Part shown: positions 27,710-35,672 of the stretch, piece by piece
Position numbering within the stretch: position 1 is the stretch's first letter
How the letters are laid out: every line of letters begins with the position of its first letter
From: Arthrobacter sp. SLBN-122
GTDB lineage: Bacteria; Actinomycetota; Actinomycetes; Actinomycetales; Micrococcaceae
Direction of reading: 5' to 3'
NCBI RefSeq assembly: GCF_006715165.1
Contig: NZ_VFMS01000001.1
Location: 3,100,001-3,164,000 of the forward strand
Length of the DNA stretch: 64,000 nt
Program-made: the position numbers and the translations under genes
Notes under the pieces: model-generated
Told to the model about the DNA's origin: nothing
Seen by the model: the letters and a program-made list of their open reading frames with translations, nothing else
The model's database searches: none

Positions 27710-28483
27710 TTACTGTTCCCCGGGGCGGCTCTCGGCCTTTGCCCAGTGCTCCCTGAGCAGCGCAGCAACCCGTTGCGGCTCGATCCGGTGCGGCGGATCA
27801 AAATGGTGGCGGTCCGGAAACACCTCAAGCCGGAAGTCAGGGAAGACCTGGCCCAGGCGCCTGGCGTTGTCGGCGTAGTCATCAGGATTGCTTTTGCCGC
27901 CCAGGATGAACAGCACCGGACGGTCGAAGGAGGCCAGGCGGTCCCGGTCCAGGTTGTACGACGTGAAGGTCCTGATGAACGCTCCGATCCCTGCCGGCCG
28001 CTTGGCCATCCACGGCGGCGGCGGGCCGGGCGGCGGAGGCGGCAGGACGACGTCGTCCCTCACGCCCAGCCGCATGAAGGCGCGGATGAACTCCTCCGGC
28101 GGAAGTCCGTCCAACTGGTCATATTTCTTCCACAGCGCCCTGTGCCCTGGGCTCCAGTCCCAGGTGCCTGCCCATGCGGGTTCGAGCAGTGCCAGGCTGC
28201 GGAGCCGTTCGGGGTGCGATGCCGTCAGGGCCAGGGTGGCTGAGCCGCCGCCGGAGTATCCCACCACGTGGAAGGTATCCCAGCCGCGCCGGTCGGCCTC
28301 GCGGAGCACGCCGTCCGCCTCGGTGTCCAGGCTCCAGTCCCGCGGCGGTGCATCCCCTGCGTAAAGCTCCAGGTCCTTTGCAGCGGCTTCCACTCCTGGT
28401 CCCAGCGCCTCCAGCAGGCCGCCGTAGGCAGGGCCGGCGGGAAGGACACTTCCCGGCAGCAGGATCACCCGAACCGGTTCCAT
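27710..28483 (-). CDS. Alpha/beta hydrolase
   Basis: 257 residues from ATG 28483 (GTG 28492 is an alternative). Oxyanion loop VILLPGSVLP, nucleophile elbow VGYSGGGSA near residue 77, acidic residue in GGKSNPDDY and a late His in RHHFDPPHR. A polyproline insertion (PPPPPGPPPP) lies in the cap region, unusual for the family. It follows the TfoX-domain gene in the same direction 18 bases away and is probably cotranscribed. Substrate unknown. Confidence 0.82.
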   Translation of the reverse strand: MEPVRVILLPGSVLPAGPAYGGLLEALGPGVEAAAKDLELYAGDAPPRDWSLDTEADGVLREADRRGWDTFHVVGYSGGGSATLALTASHPERLRSLALLEPAWAGTWDWSPGHRALWKKYDQLDGLPPEEFIRAFMRLGVRDDVVLPPPPPGPPPPWMAKRPAGIGAFIRTFTSYNLDRDRLASFDRPVLFILGGKSNPDDYADNARRLGQVFPDFRLEVFPDRHHFDPPHRIEPQRVAALLREHWAKAESRPGEQ

Positions 28484-28501
28484 GGCAATCACTTCCGCAG
28501 G

Positions 28502-28906
28502 CTACTTCGCTGCCGCCCGGGCAGTCCTGGCAGTCCTTGCCTTGGGCTCCCTGGGCTCTTTGGGCGGCAGGGACGCGATGTAACCCAGCGCCTTTTCGGC
28601 CCATGCCCGCGCCCGGGTGTCATCGCCGTCGCCCTCTTCGTTCCAGACCTCCGGCAGCCCGGTGTATCCGCCCATGGGCCGCTCCGCCGGGCCGAACGGC
28701 ACGGTCCGCTCGGATGACTCCAGCATCTCCTTGTCCTCCGGGGAGAGCTTCACGCCGATGGTGGACCCGAACAGCCCGGCGAACATGTTGCCGTTGATGA
28801 ACGCGCCGAGGTTGCCGAACATCGGCTTCACCACCACCCCCGGATGGTCAGGGACCACGCGCCGGAACCGTTCTTTGTCTTCCTCGCTTGCCTTGGGCAT
28901 CTCCAT
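28502..28906 (-). CDS. TfoX N-terminal domain protein
   Basis: 134 residues. The TfoX_N domain is shown by VVVKPMFGNLGAFINGNMF and FAGLFGSTIGVKL in the first 60 residues; the C-terminal half ends in a Lys/Ala/Arg-rich tail (EPREPKARTARTARAAAK) that could bind nucleic acid. TfoX regulates competence in gammaproteobacteria but stand-alone N-domains in actinobacteria have unknown roles. A GGGAG ribosome site is eight bases upstream of ATG 28906. Confidence 0.82.
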   Translation of the reverse strand: MEMPKASEEDKERFRRVVPDHPGVVVKPMFGNLGAFINGNMFAGLFGSTIGVKLSPEDKEMLESSERTVPFGPAERPMGGYTGLPEVWNEEGDGDDTRARAWAEKALGYIASLPPKEPREPKARTARTARAAAK

Positions 28907-29049
28907 GGCTTCATCTCCCGGTGGCAGGGTATTTCCGCAGGATCTGGATGCAGGATATGCCTATTCGCAGGCGGGGTCGAGGGTCTGTGGAGCCCATGGC
29001 GCAGGCCACAAAAGTCCCGGGCTGAGCAGGTCAAACTTCCCTGCGGAGT

Positions 29050-29061
29050 GCTATATATAGC
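29050..29061. promoter_or_regulatory. AT-rich 12-bp palindrome
   Basis: GCTATATATAGC is a perfect palindrome standing out in GC-rich DNA, 73 bases before the lipoprotein/NRAMP operon start. Could be an operator, or the palindromic TATATA could serve as a -10 element on either strand. No regulator is adjacent. Confidence 0.4.
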
Positions 29062-29133
29062 TCAAGGCAACTATTTTTTGGCTGCCCCGCCAGGTCGCAT
29101 GGATCCGGGAGTTTCCGGGGGCTGGAGGCAACG

Positions 29134-29640
29134 GTGCTGAACATGCCGGACTCCGCCCCGGCCGAAAAGATTCCCGCCCGGCCCGCCGCCTTCCCCGCCC
29201 GGCCCGCTGCCAGGGGCGCGCTCGTGGCCCTCGCCGCGCTCGCCATGCTTACGGGCTGCAGCGGCGGCGTTGGCGGGTCGGTGTCCACGGCCGTGAAGGA
29301 CAGCTCCTCCGCCGTGGCCACCGCGCGGATCGCCCTCCGCCAGGACATGGACGGCAACCTCACCCAAGCGGCCACCGCCACCAGCCTGGACGACGGCCTC
29401 AAGGAGGTGGAGACCAGCAGGAGCAGTGTCCTGAAGCTCTCACCGGCAACGCAGGAGGAGCGCGTGGTGCAGAAGCAGGCACTGGACGTGCTGGACCAGT
29501 GCGCCGCGGGTTTCGCCACGGCGCGTGCCGCCCTGGCAGCGAACGACGGCGGCAGCCCCTCGCTCTCCGACGGTGACAAGGCGCTCGCGGACGCGCAGGA
29601 CGTCCTGAAGCAGCTCGAAGACACGGTGGGGTCCCAATGA
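29134..29640 (+). CDS. Small lipoprotein of the NRAMP-like operon
   Basis: 168 residues from GTG 29134 (GGAGG five bases upstream; ATG 29143 is an alternative). Basic N-terminus and hydrophobic stretch end in the lipobox MLTGC, so it is exported and lipid-anchored. The mature part is Ala-rich and helical (EERVVQKQALDVLDQCAAGF) with regularly spaced hydrophobic residues, suggesting a helical bundle. No family recognised. Its stop overlaps the ATG of the transporter (ATGA at 29637), indicating a functional link. Confidence 0.72.
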   Translation: MLNMPDSAPAEKIPARPAAFPARPAARGALVALAALAMLTGCSGGVGGSVSTAVKDSSSAVATARIALRQDMDGNLTQAATATSLDDGLKEVETSRSSVLKLSPATQEERVVQKQALDVLDQCAAGFATARAALAANDGGSPSLSDGDKALADAQDVLKQLEDTVGSQ

Positions 29641-30863
29641 AGCGGCTCCTCGGCGTCGCGCTCGGGGTCCTCACTGCCATCGGCGGGTTCGTGGACATTG
29701 GGGATTTGGTGACCAACGCTGTCGTCGGTTCCCGCTTCGGAATGTCAATGGTGTGGGTGGTGGCCGTCGGCGTGGTGGGCATCTGCCTGTTCGCCAACAT
29801 GTCCGGCCGGGTGGCGGCGGCATCGGGGCGGGCCACCTTCGAAGTGATCCGCGAACGCCTTGGCGCGCGGGCAGGGCTGGCCAACCTCTCGGCGTCCTTC
29901 CTGATCAACCTGATGACCGTCACCGCGGAGTTGGGCGGCATTGCCCTTGCCCTGCAGCTGGCCAGCAGTCTGTATTACCTTCTGTGGATCCCTGTAGCGG
30001 CACTGGCCGTGTGGCTGGTCATCTGGCGCGTGCGGTTCACCATCATGGAAAACGTGACGGGGTTGCTGGGCCTGTCACTGATCACCTTCATCGTGGCGCT
30101 GTTCCTGCTGAAGCCCGATTGGGGCGCCTTGGCGGGGCAGCTGATGCCTGCCGTCCCGGAGCAGGAAACCTTGTGGACATACAGCTACTACGCCATTGCC
30201 CTGTTTGGCGCAGCCATGACTCCCTATGAAGTTTTCTTCTTTTCCTCCGGCGCAGTGGAGGAAGGCTGGACCGTGAAGGACCTGGTGCAGGAACGGATCA
30301 ACGTCCTGGTGGGGTTCCCGCTGGGCGGCCTGCTGTCCGTGGCCATCGCCGCGTGCGCCACGGTGGTGCTCCTGCCGGCCGGCATCTCCGTTACGTCCCT
30401 GTCCCAGGTGGTGCTCCCCGTGGCGGAGGGGGCCGGGAAACTGGGCCTGGCCATCCTGCTGGTGGGCTTCGTGGCCGCTACCTTTGGCGCCGCCCTGGAG
30501 ACCACCCTCTCGTCCGGCTACACCCTGGCCCAGTTCTTCGGCTGGTCCTGGGGCAAGTTCCGGCGGCCGGCGCAAGCCGCCCGATTCCACCTTTCGATGA
30601 TCGTTTGCCTGCTGATCGGCATCGCGGTCCTGGCTACCGGCGTGGACCCGGTGCAGGTGACCGAATACTCCGTGGTGTTCTCCGCCATTGCCCTGCCGCT
30701 GACGTACCTGCCCGTCCTCATCGTGGCCAACGACCCCCAGTACATGCGCGAGCACGTGAACGGGCGCGCGGTCAACGTGCTGGGGATGGTCTATCTGGTG
30801 ATCATCATGGTGGCTTCGCTCGCCGCCATTCCGCTCATGATTGTGACAGGAGCCGGCTCATGA
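29637..30863 (+). CDS. NRAMP-family transporter with non-canonical metal site
   Basis: 408 residues, about eleven membrane helices, clearly NRAMP-fold. The TM1 metal motif DPGN is VDIGDLVTN here (Pro to Ile, Asn to Asp), and the TM6 motif that normally reads MPH is AAMTPYEV, putting Thr where the metal-binding Met sits. Loss of that Met is a feature reported for Nramp-related magnesium transporters (NRMT), so Mg2+ or another hard ion is a better guess than Mn2+/Fe2+; this is inference. The gene is locked between a lipoprotein and two PRC-barrel-like genes by ATGA-type overlaps. Confidence 0.85.
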   Translation: MKRLLGVALGVLTAIGGFVDIGDLVTNAVVGSRFGMSMVWVVAVGVVGICLFANMSGRVAAASGRATFEVIRERLGARAGLANLSASFLINLMTVTAELGGIALALQLASSLYYLLWIPVAALAVWLVIWRVRFTIMENVTGLLGLSLITFIVALFLLKPDWGALAGQLMPAVPEQETLWTYSYYAIALFGAAMTPYEVFFFSSGAVEEGWTVKDLVQERINVLVGFPLGGLLSVAIAACATVVLLPAGISVTSLSQVVLPVAEGAGKLGLAILLVGFVAATFGAALETTLSSGYTLAQFFGWSWGKFRRPAQAARFHLSMIVCLLIGIAVLATGVDPVQVTEYSVVFSAIALPLTYLPVLIVANDPQYMREHVNGRAVNVLGMVYLVIIMVASLAAIPLMIVTGAGS

Positions 30864-31270
30864 CACCGCCGTCAGCCCCGCTGCCGCCGGTGCCGCGCGT
30901 GGCCGGCCGCATCCTCGACGCGCAGCTTCACCTCATGGACCGGCAGGTCCTGGACCACGACGGCGTCCCGGTCACCACCGTGGATGACCTCGAGGTGAGC
31001 GGGCCTGCTTTGGACGTGGAGATTGAGCCGGGGACGGCGCCGCCAGTCATCACGGCCCTGCTGACCGGGGCGGTGCTGGGCACGCGCATCTTTGGCGGCA
31101 GGGCGCCGTCGTCCAGGCTGATCCGCATCCCATGGAAGGACGTGGCGGAAGTGGAGGTGGTGGTGCGTCTTGGCGTGAGCGGCGAACTGCTGGACGCCAG
31201 CTGGGTGGAACGGTGGGTGCGGGACAAGATCATCGCGCGGATTCCGGGAGGCCGCCATGATCCTCGGTGA
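30860..31270 (+). CDS. PRC-barrel-like protein of the NRAMP-like operon
   Basis: 136 residues from ATG 30860, overlapping the transporter stop. The segment RILDAQLHLMDRQVLDHDG followed by TTVDDLEV looks like a PRC-barrel strand pattern; a hydrophobic stretch PPVITALLTGAVLG in the middle and a basic C-terminus follow. PRC-barrels accompany several ion-transport systems (for example with MgtE) as cytoplasmic regulators. The role here is inferred from operon position. Its 3' end overlaps the next gene by 14 bases. Confidence 0.68.
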   Translation: MTPPSAPLPPVPRVAGRILDAQLHLMDRQVLDHDGVPVTTVDDLEVSGPALDVEIEPGTAPPVITALLTGAVLGTRIFGGRAPSSRLIRIPWKDVAEVEVVVRLGVSGELLDASWVERWVRDKIIARIPGGRHDPR

Positions 31271-31604
31271 CCTGCTGGGGACGCCGGTCCACGACGCCGA
31301 CGGCGGACGGCTGGGCCGCGTTGCCGACGCCCGGTTCGTGCTGGACGGGCCGCCGCACCAGCTGATGGCGGAGCCGCGGCTGCTGGGGTTGGTGGTCAGC
31401 CCGCATAGCGTTGCGTCGTTCCTGGGGTACGAGCGGAACGGCCTCACCCGGCCCTGGCTGCTGGCCCGGATACTGCGCTGGCGGCACCGCGGCTCATTCC
31501 TGGTGCTGTGGGAGGACATCGCGATGGTGGGCCCGCGCTCGGTCCGGCTCCGCCCCGGATTCACCCGTTACAACACGATGCTGGAGGGCGGCGGGCAGGT
31601 TTAG
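31257..31604 (+). CDS. PRC-barrel domain protein of the NRAMP-like operon
   Basis: 115 residues. The N-terminal PRC signature is clear (ILGDLLGTPVHDADGGRLG then VADARFVL), followed by a region with RRHRG-like basic residues and a second strand set (FLVLWEDIAMVGPRSVRLR). It overlaps the upstream gene and is last in the lipoprotein-transporter-PRC-PRC operon. Likely a soluble accessory of the transporter. Confidence 0.74.
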   Translation: MILGDLLGTPVHDADGGRLGRVADARFVLDGPPHQLMAEPRLLGLVVSPHSVASFLGYERNGLTRPWLLARILRWRHRGSFLVLWEDIAMVGPRSVRLRPGFTRYNTMLEGGGQV

Positions 31605-31753
31605 TGGCGCTGGACAGGTGCGGAATTAGGTGTGGGGCGAATCTCCTGTAGTGTTGATCCTGTTGTTGTGTTTATGCAGTTGGTAGTTCAGGCAGTACGC
31701 GCGGTCGAAAGTCCGTGTTCTTCTGAAGTAGCGGTTTTTGAACACCCCACGCC

Positions 31754-31783
31754 GGAGGGCCCGAAAGTCGGGATTTTCCCTCC
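31754..31783 (+). promoter_or_regulatory. Structured 5' leader of the cold-shock gene
   Basis: In the long leader before the csp ATG, GGAGGG (31754-31759) can pair with CCCTCC (31778-31783) and encloses a nested CCCGA-AAG-TCGGG hairpin (31760-31772). The outer arm is purine-rich like a ribosome site. Long structured leaders are typical of cspA mRNAs and act in temperature-dependent translation; that role is inferred. The upstream 31605-31753 should hold the promoter. Confidence 0.5.
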
Positions 31784-31805
31784 ACCTTCACGAAGGACAA
31801 AAATA

Positions 31806-32009
31806 ATGGCTACTGGTACCGTCAAATGGTTTAACGCTGAAAAGGGCTTCGGCTTCATCTCCCCGGACGACTCCTCGCAGGACGTTTTCGCGCACTACTC
31901 CGCGATCAACTCCTCCGGCTTCCGCTCCCTCGAAGAGAACCAGAAGGTTTCCTTCGACACCGAGCAGGGCCCCAAGGGTCCCCAGGCCACCAACATCCAG
32001 GCTCTCTAA
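31806..32009 (+). CDS. cspA: Cold-shock protein, CspA family
   Basis: 67 residues, full length. OB-fold with both RNA-binding motifs: KGFGFI (RNP1) and DVFAHYS (RNP2-like, VFVHFS usual), preceded by [10 protein letters not shown]. It binds single-stranded RNA/DNA as an RNA chaperone. A structured leader lies upstream and a strong terminator with T-run at 32043-32081 follows, so it is monocistronic. HYSAI in place of HFSAI is a minor substitution. Confidence 0.97.
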   Translation: MATGTVKWFNAEKGFGFISPDDSSQDVFAHYSAINSSGFRSLEENQKVSFDTEQGPKGPQATNIQAL

Positions 32010-32042
32010 TTTCCTAGAGTTCCGGGACCGTTAGGTTTCCAA

Positions 32043-32081
32043 GCAGGGCTTGCCGTTCATCGGCAGGCCCTGCTTTTGTTT
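32043..32081 (+). terminator. Rho-independent terminator of cspA
   Basis: GCAGGGCTTGCCG (32043-32055) pairs with CGGCAGGCCCTGC (32061-32073) at 12 of 13 positions plus one G-U, 5-nt loop, followed by TTTTGTTT. Confidence 0.92.
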
Positions 32082-32134
32082 AACCCAGCTGTGCCAGTTC
32101 GCCCACGGGTGTGGCCCCTGCCAGAATTGTCAGC

Positions 32135-32647
32135 ATGCCAACAGCTGGAACAGTCCAGGGTCTGGACCTTCAAATCAGCATTGAGGACAGCGAGCCGCTG
32201 ATTTGGCGCCGCGTGCACCTCCCCGAAACTCTGACTATCGGCCAATTCCACCTGGCCGTGCAGGCAGCCTTTGGATGGGAGAACCGCCATCTCTACGGCG
32301 TGCGCGGGACAGACTCTGCGGGCCGTGAGCGCAGGATCGTTGGGATCGACGACGAAACGGAGGACCTGCACGCAGAGCCCGCGTCCAGCGTCGTCCTCTC
32401 CGAACTTCTTAATCCACAGAAGCCAGGGACGTCTTTCGATTACGACTATGACTTCGGGGATTCGTGGATTCACCGTGTGGAACTCGTGGGAACAGCAGAG
32501 CTTCAGCCGGGTGAGATGTTGTGTGTTGAGGGTGCCCGGCGCGGGGCGATCGAGGACTCAGGCGGCCCACACGGTTATAGGCAACTGGTCGAAGCGGTTC
32601 AGGACTCATCGCATCCGGAGCACCAGGAGGCTACATCCTGGGCTTAG
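32135..32647 (+). CDS. Plasmid pRiA4b ORF-3 family protein, N-terminal part
   Basis: 170 residues from ATG 32135 (a GTG at 32111 is possible). The pRiA4b ORF-3 domain is evident: LQISIEDSEPLIWRRV, the FHLAVQAAFGWENRHLY block and SFDYDYDFGDSWIHRVEL. The function of the family is unknown; databases sometimes call it an IS1096 passenger protein, but no IS is seen here. It ends three bases before the next gene, whose start reads like the natural continuation of this protein, so the two may be halves of one broken gene. Confidence 0.78.
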   Translation: MPTAGTVQGLDLQISIEDSEPLIWRRVHLPETLTIGQFHLAVQAAFGWENRHLYGVRGTDSAGRERRIVGIDDETEDLHAEPASSVVLSELLNPQKPGTSFDYDYDFGDSWIHRVELVGTAELQPGEMLCVEGARRGAIEDSGGPHGYRQLVEAVQDSSHPEHQEATSWA

Positions 32648-32649
32648 GC

Positions 32650-33414
32650 ATGACCGGGTTGTACGGCCACCGATTCGATCCCGCTGCCTTCGATCTGCAC
32701 GCCGCCAACAGGAAGCTGCGGATGCTCAGCCTGCAGTGGTGGCCACAGCCGTTAGGGGATCGGGAGCGGGACAGCGTCCTCCGGCCGGTCCGGTGGCTCC
32801 TGCATGAAGCGTCCGGCGATGGAGTGGAGCTCACCAAGGACGGTTACCTCAAGCCGGCCCTGGTGAAGCGGGCCATGGAGGAGCTTGGCTGGGCGCACCC
32901 GGCCATGGGCAAGGGCAACCGTGAGACGCATGCCCGCCAGGTCGCTGAATTGCGCCAGCACCTGATGGACTGGAAACTCCTGTCCAAACGAAAGGGCCGG
33001 CTGGTCCTGTCCCCGCGTGGACGGCGGGGACTCGAGCGGCCGGAGGACTTGTGGGACTACGTGGTGGACCAGATCACCCACCCGCAACATCCGGGTGTTT
33101 ACCTGGTGACGCTGCTGCAGGTGCACTGGCACCTTACCGGCATCGAGCCGCCGTACGCGTTCCAAGCAGAGATTATCGGCGAGGACCTGCGGATGGCGGG
33201 CATGGTCACCCGCTCAGGGGACCCGATACCTGAGGAGTGGGCTGCCGACATCAACCGCACCGTCCGCTGGACGCTCGAGTGCCTGCACCTGACGGAGCCC
33301 GCACGGGACTCCATGGGCCCGCTACTGCTCACCGACGGCGGGGTGAAATTCCTTCTGGACGTGTTGGACCGGGCCCGGACTTTCCCACCCGCGGGCCTGC
33401 GCGTTGCACAGTAA
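32650..33414 (+). CDS. C-terminal part of pRiA4b ORF-3-type protein (split gene)
   Basis: 254 residues from ATG 32650, with no ribosome site of its own. FDPAAFDLHAANRKLRML resembles the junction that follows the ORF-3 domain in longer homologues, and the rest is the mixed helical C-terminal region of those proteins (ALVKRAMEELGWAHPAMG, DLWDYVVDQITHP). The preceding TGGGCTTAGGC would read on as Trp-Leu-Gly-Met if two bases were removed. I infer a frameshift split one gene of about 420 codons. Translational coupling could still produce both parts. Confidence 0.62.
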   Translation: MTGLYGHRFDPAAFDLHAANRKLRMLSLQWWPQPLGDRERDSVLRPVRWLLHEASGDGVELTKDGYLKPALVKRAMEELGWAHPAMGKGNRETHARQVAELRQHLMDWKLLSKRKGRLVLSPRGRRGLERPEDLWDYVVDQITHPQHPGVYLVTLLQVHWHLTGIEPPYAFQAEIIGEDLRMAGMVTRSGDPIPEEWAADINRTVRWTLECLHLTEPARDSMGPLLLTDGGVKFLLDVLDRARTFPPAGLRVAQ

Positions 33415-33721
33415 TTTCTTTAGCCGCGCCGTCTCGACAAGTTCCAATTACAGGAGCACTGTTGAAGGTGCACGCGCCTTTAGCATGCACACCAGCGCCG
33501 TGGGCGGTGTCTGGCGAAATGGATACTTGCGCGGCACCAGTTGGGGTGGTGCATGTCCGGCCCGAAAATCGGCCGACACTGGCTGCCCGCGCTCCCCGGC
33601 ATCGGCAGCCAGCACCTTCACTCCGACAAACAGTGGCCGGTTCGGCCAAACATGCAACGGGTTAAATCGGCTACAGCTGCACATCGGCATTTATCAGATC
33701 GCCGTTTAAGAAAGCATTGCT
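33415..33721. other. Intergenic region without recognised gene
   Basis: About 300 bases between the pRiA4b-type gene and the double-cupredoxin gene. Short open frames on both strands look random. It contains a weak inverted repeat (GGCCCGA/TCGGCC near 33560) and should carry the cupredoxin gene promoter. I see nothing else. Confidence 0.4.
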
Positions 33722-34675
33722 ATGAAGCACTATCGGGGAAACACACCGAGATCCAACAAACTGGCATTCATTGTCGCATTCGCTGTTGCACTACTCGCCT
33801 CCTTGGCTGCAGCCGGCCCCGCATCGGCGGACGGAGGGGACCACCGGACCTGGCAGGTGCAGGTGGGCTCTGAATCCTGGGACCAGGAGATCCAAGGCAT
33901 GGCGTTCCTCCCGTCAGAGATTTTTATCAATGAGGGAGACACCATTCATTGGCGGGCCAACTCCGCAGAAATCCATACCGTCACGTTCCTGGCGTCGGGC
34001 CAGTCGCTGCAACCATTCGATCCGTTCAATGACGATGAGCTGCAACAGCGCGGAAAGAATCACTATGACGGAAAGTCCTACTACAACTCGGGCATCATGG
34101 CCAACGTGGACGTGCCCGGCTTCCCGACTGTCAAGGACTACAGCCTGACGTTCCCCTGGAAAGGTGACTTCACTTACTACTGCCTGGTCCATGGCATGGT
34201 GATGAAGGGTGCAGTCCATGTACGGGATCGTGGGACGGACTACCCCTACAGCCAGGCGGACTACGATCGCAGATCAGCGGCGCAGGAGCATTCCATCATT
34301 CGCGACGGCGAACGGCTCGACGCCTCGCTGGCTGACGACGCCACGAACCATAGGGTCATCGCCGGCGGTGACGACGGCGTGGCGATGGTCATGCGCTTCG
34401 TCCAGCCGACCGTGACGGTCCACGTGGGCGACTGGGTGACCTTCGCGAATACAGGCATGGGCGCTCCCCATACCGTCACGTTTGGTACCGAGCCGGCGAA
34501 CATTTTCGCCCCATCCGGCACGCCTGATAATTTCACCGGCGGTGACCTCAACTCTGGATTCATGCCTCCCGGGGCGGTCTTCAAGGTGAAGTTCCAGACC
34601 GAAGGAACGTTCAGGTACATCTGCGCACTCCATGACTACATGGGCATGGTGGGCAAGGTGAAAGTCGTCGACTGA
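33722..34675 (+). CDS. Secreted protein with two cupredoxin domains
   Basis: 317 residues. Sec signal peptide (AFIVAFAVALLASLAAAG, cleavage near ASADGG). Two plastocyanin-like domains follow, each with a full type 1 copper set: domain 1 has His in AEIHTVTF and Cys/His/Met in YYCLVHGMVM; domain 2 has His in GAPHTVTFG and Cys/His/Met in YICALHDYMGM. It probably carries electrons or binds copper outside the membrane. No oxidase or copper resistance gene is linked. Unlike multicopper oxidases there is no His-rich trinuclear site. Confidence 0.85.
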   Translation: MKHYRGNTPRSNKLAFIVAFAVALLASLAAAGPASADGGDHRTWQVQVGSESWDQEIQGMAFLPSEIFINEGDTIHWRANSAEIHTVTFLASGQSLQPFDPFNDDELQQRGKNHYDGKSYYNSGIMANVDVPGFPTVKDYSLTFPWKGDFTYYCLVHGMVMKGAVHVRDRGTDYPYSQADYDRRSAAQEHSIIRDGERLDASLADDATNHRVIAGGDDGVAMVMRFVQPTVTVHVGDWVTFANTGMGAPHTVTFGTEPANIFAPSGTPDNFTGGDLNSGFMPPGAVFKVKFQTEGTFRYICALHDYMGMVGKVKVVD

Positions 34676-34746
34676 CGCCGAATTCACATGCGGTCCGGTC
34701 GGTTGCCCCGACCGGACCGTCTGCTTTTCGCAGGTCTTGATAGGGG

Positions 34747-35481
34747 TCAGTGCAGCCCCATCGCCTCCCGCACCTCATCGAGGATGTGGTGCATGGCCCG
34801 TTCCGCCTCTGCGGTATCGCCGCCGGCTACGGCTGTCGCAACGGCCTCATGCGCCTGCAGTGCCTCGCTCCGCGGTTTGAACGGCATGAGCCCCTGCCGG
34901 GTCCGGCTGGTCAGGACCTCCGCGATCATCCCTTCCAGGGCGCGGAACATTTCATTGCCGCAGCTTCGCAGCAGCAGCTGATGGAAAGCGATATCGGCGG
35001 CCAGGAAGGCCTGGAGGTCGCCGGCCTCGCCCAACCGGCGGAGGTCGTGGGCCAGGGACACCAGTTGTGCACGCTCCGCGGCGCTGGCCCTGCGTGCCGC
35101 GCCCGCGGCGGCGATGGGTTCGACGGCGATGCGCAGCTCGGTGAGGCTGCTGTACTGCAGGTCCCGCCGGTCCGAGGCCAGCCGCCAGCGCACCAGGTTC
35201 GGGTCGAAAACGTTCCAGAGTGAGGGTTCCTGCACCACAATGCCCACGCGGCGCCGCGAGTAGACCAGGTTCATCGATTCCAGGACCTTCATGGTGTCCC
35301 GGGCAACCGTCCGCGAGATTCCGTACTCGTGCTGCAGCCCTTCGAGGGTGAGCCGGGTGCCGGGGACGAGTTCCCCGGAAGCTATGGCAACCCCCACCGC
35401 CTCAATAACGCGGCCCTGCGCCGCCGGGGAGGGACCGCCGTGGTGCACTTCATCGCCGTCCTGGACTGTCGCCGTCGACAT
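34747..35481 (-). CDS. gntR: GntR-family (FadR/FCD) regulator of gluconate genes
   Basis: 244 residues from ATG 35481 (GGGAG upstream), shorter than the open frame beginning at 35559. Winged-helix N-terminus (ASGELVPGTRLTLEGLQHEY then GISRTVARDTMKVLESM) and FCD effector domain with metal-binding Asp/His pattern (ADIAFHQLLLRSCGN, LQAHEAVATAVAGGD). It is divergent from gntK-gntP, so it most likely represses them in the absence of gluconate or 6-phosphogluconate. The intergenic region holds a candidate operator at 35585-35597. Confidence 0.88.
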   Translation of the reverse strand: MSTATVQDGDEVHHGGPSPAAQGRVIEAVGVAIASGELVPGTRLTLEGLQHEYGISRTVARDTMKVLESMNLVYSRRRVGIVVQEPSLWNVFDPNLVRWRLASDRRDLQYSSLTELRIAVEPIAAAGAARRASAAERAQLVSLAHDLRRLGEAGDLQAFLAADIAFHQLLLRSCGNEMFRALEGMIAEVLTSRTRQGLMPFKPRSEALQAHEAVATAVAGGDTAEAERAMHHILDEVREAMGLH

Positions 35482-35584
35482 TCTTCTCCCCGTTCCGTTA
35501 CGCGCCGCTGCGCCTCTCCAGAATAGCGGGGAAACCGACAAAGGTATGACTTGTGACACGAATAGATAGCATCTTTGAGCAAGA

Positions 35585-35597
35585 AAGGTGATACCTT
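35585..35597. promoter_or_regulatory. Candidate GntR operator
   Basis: AAGGT-GAT-ACCTT is a perfect inverted repeat between gntR and gntK. A related sequence AGGTATGAC occurs at 35542-35550 and again at 35664-35672, where it overlaps the gntK ribosome site. Binding by the adjacent FadR-type repressor is inferred. Confidence 0.5.
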
Positions 35598-35672
35598 ATC
35601 GCTTGGCCTGATGAACACCGGGCCGCAGTGAGCTTCTTCGAAAGCCAAAGACGTCTTCTCCGGAGGTATGAC

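Noticed and set aside
32135..32647. Insertion sequence suggested by the family's alternative name (IS1096 passenger)
   Set aside because: No transposase, terminal inverted repeats or target duplication seen nearby; the name is historical.
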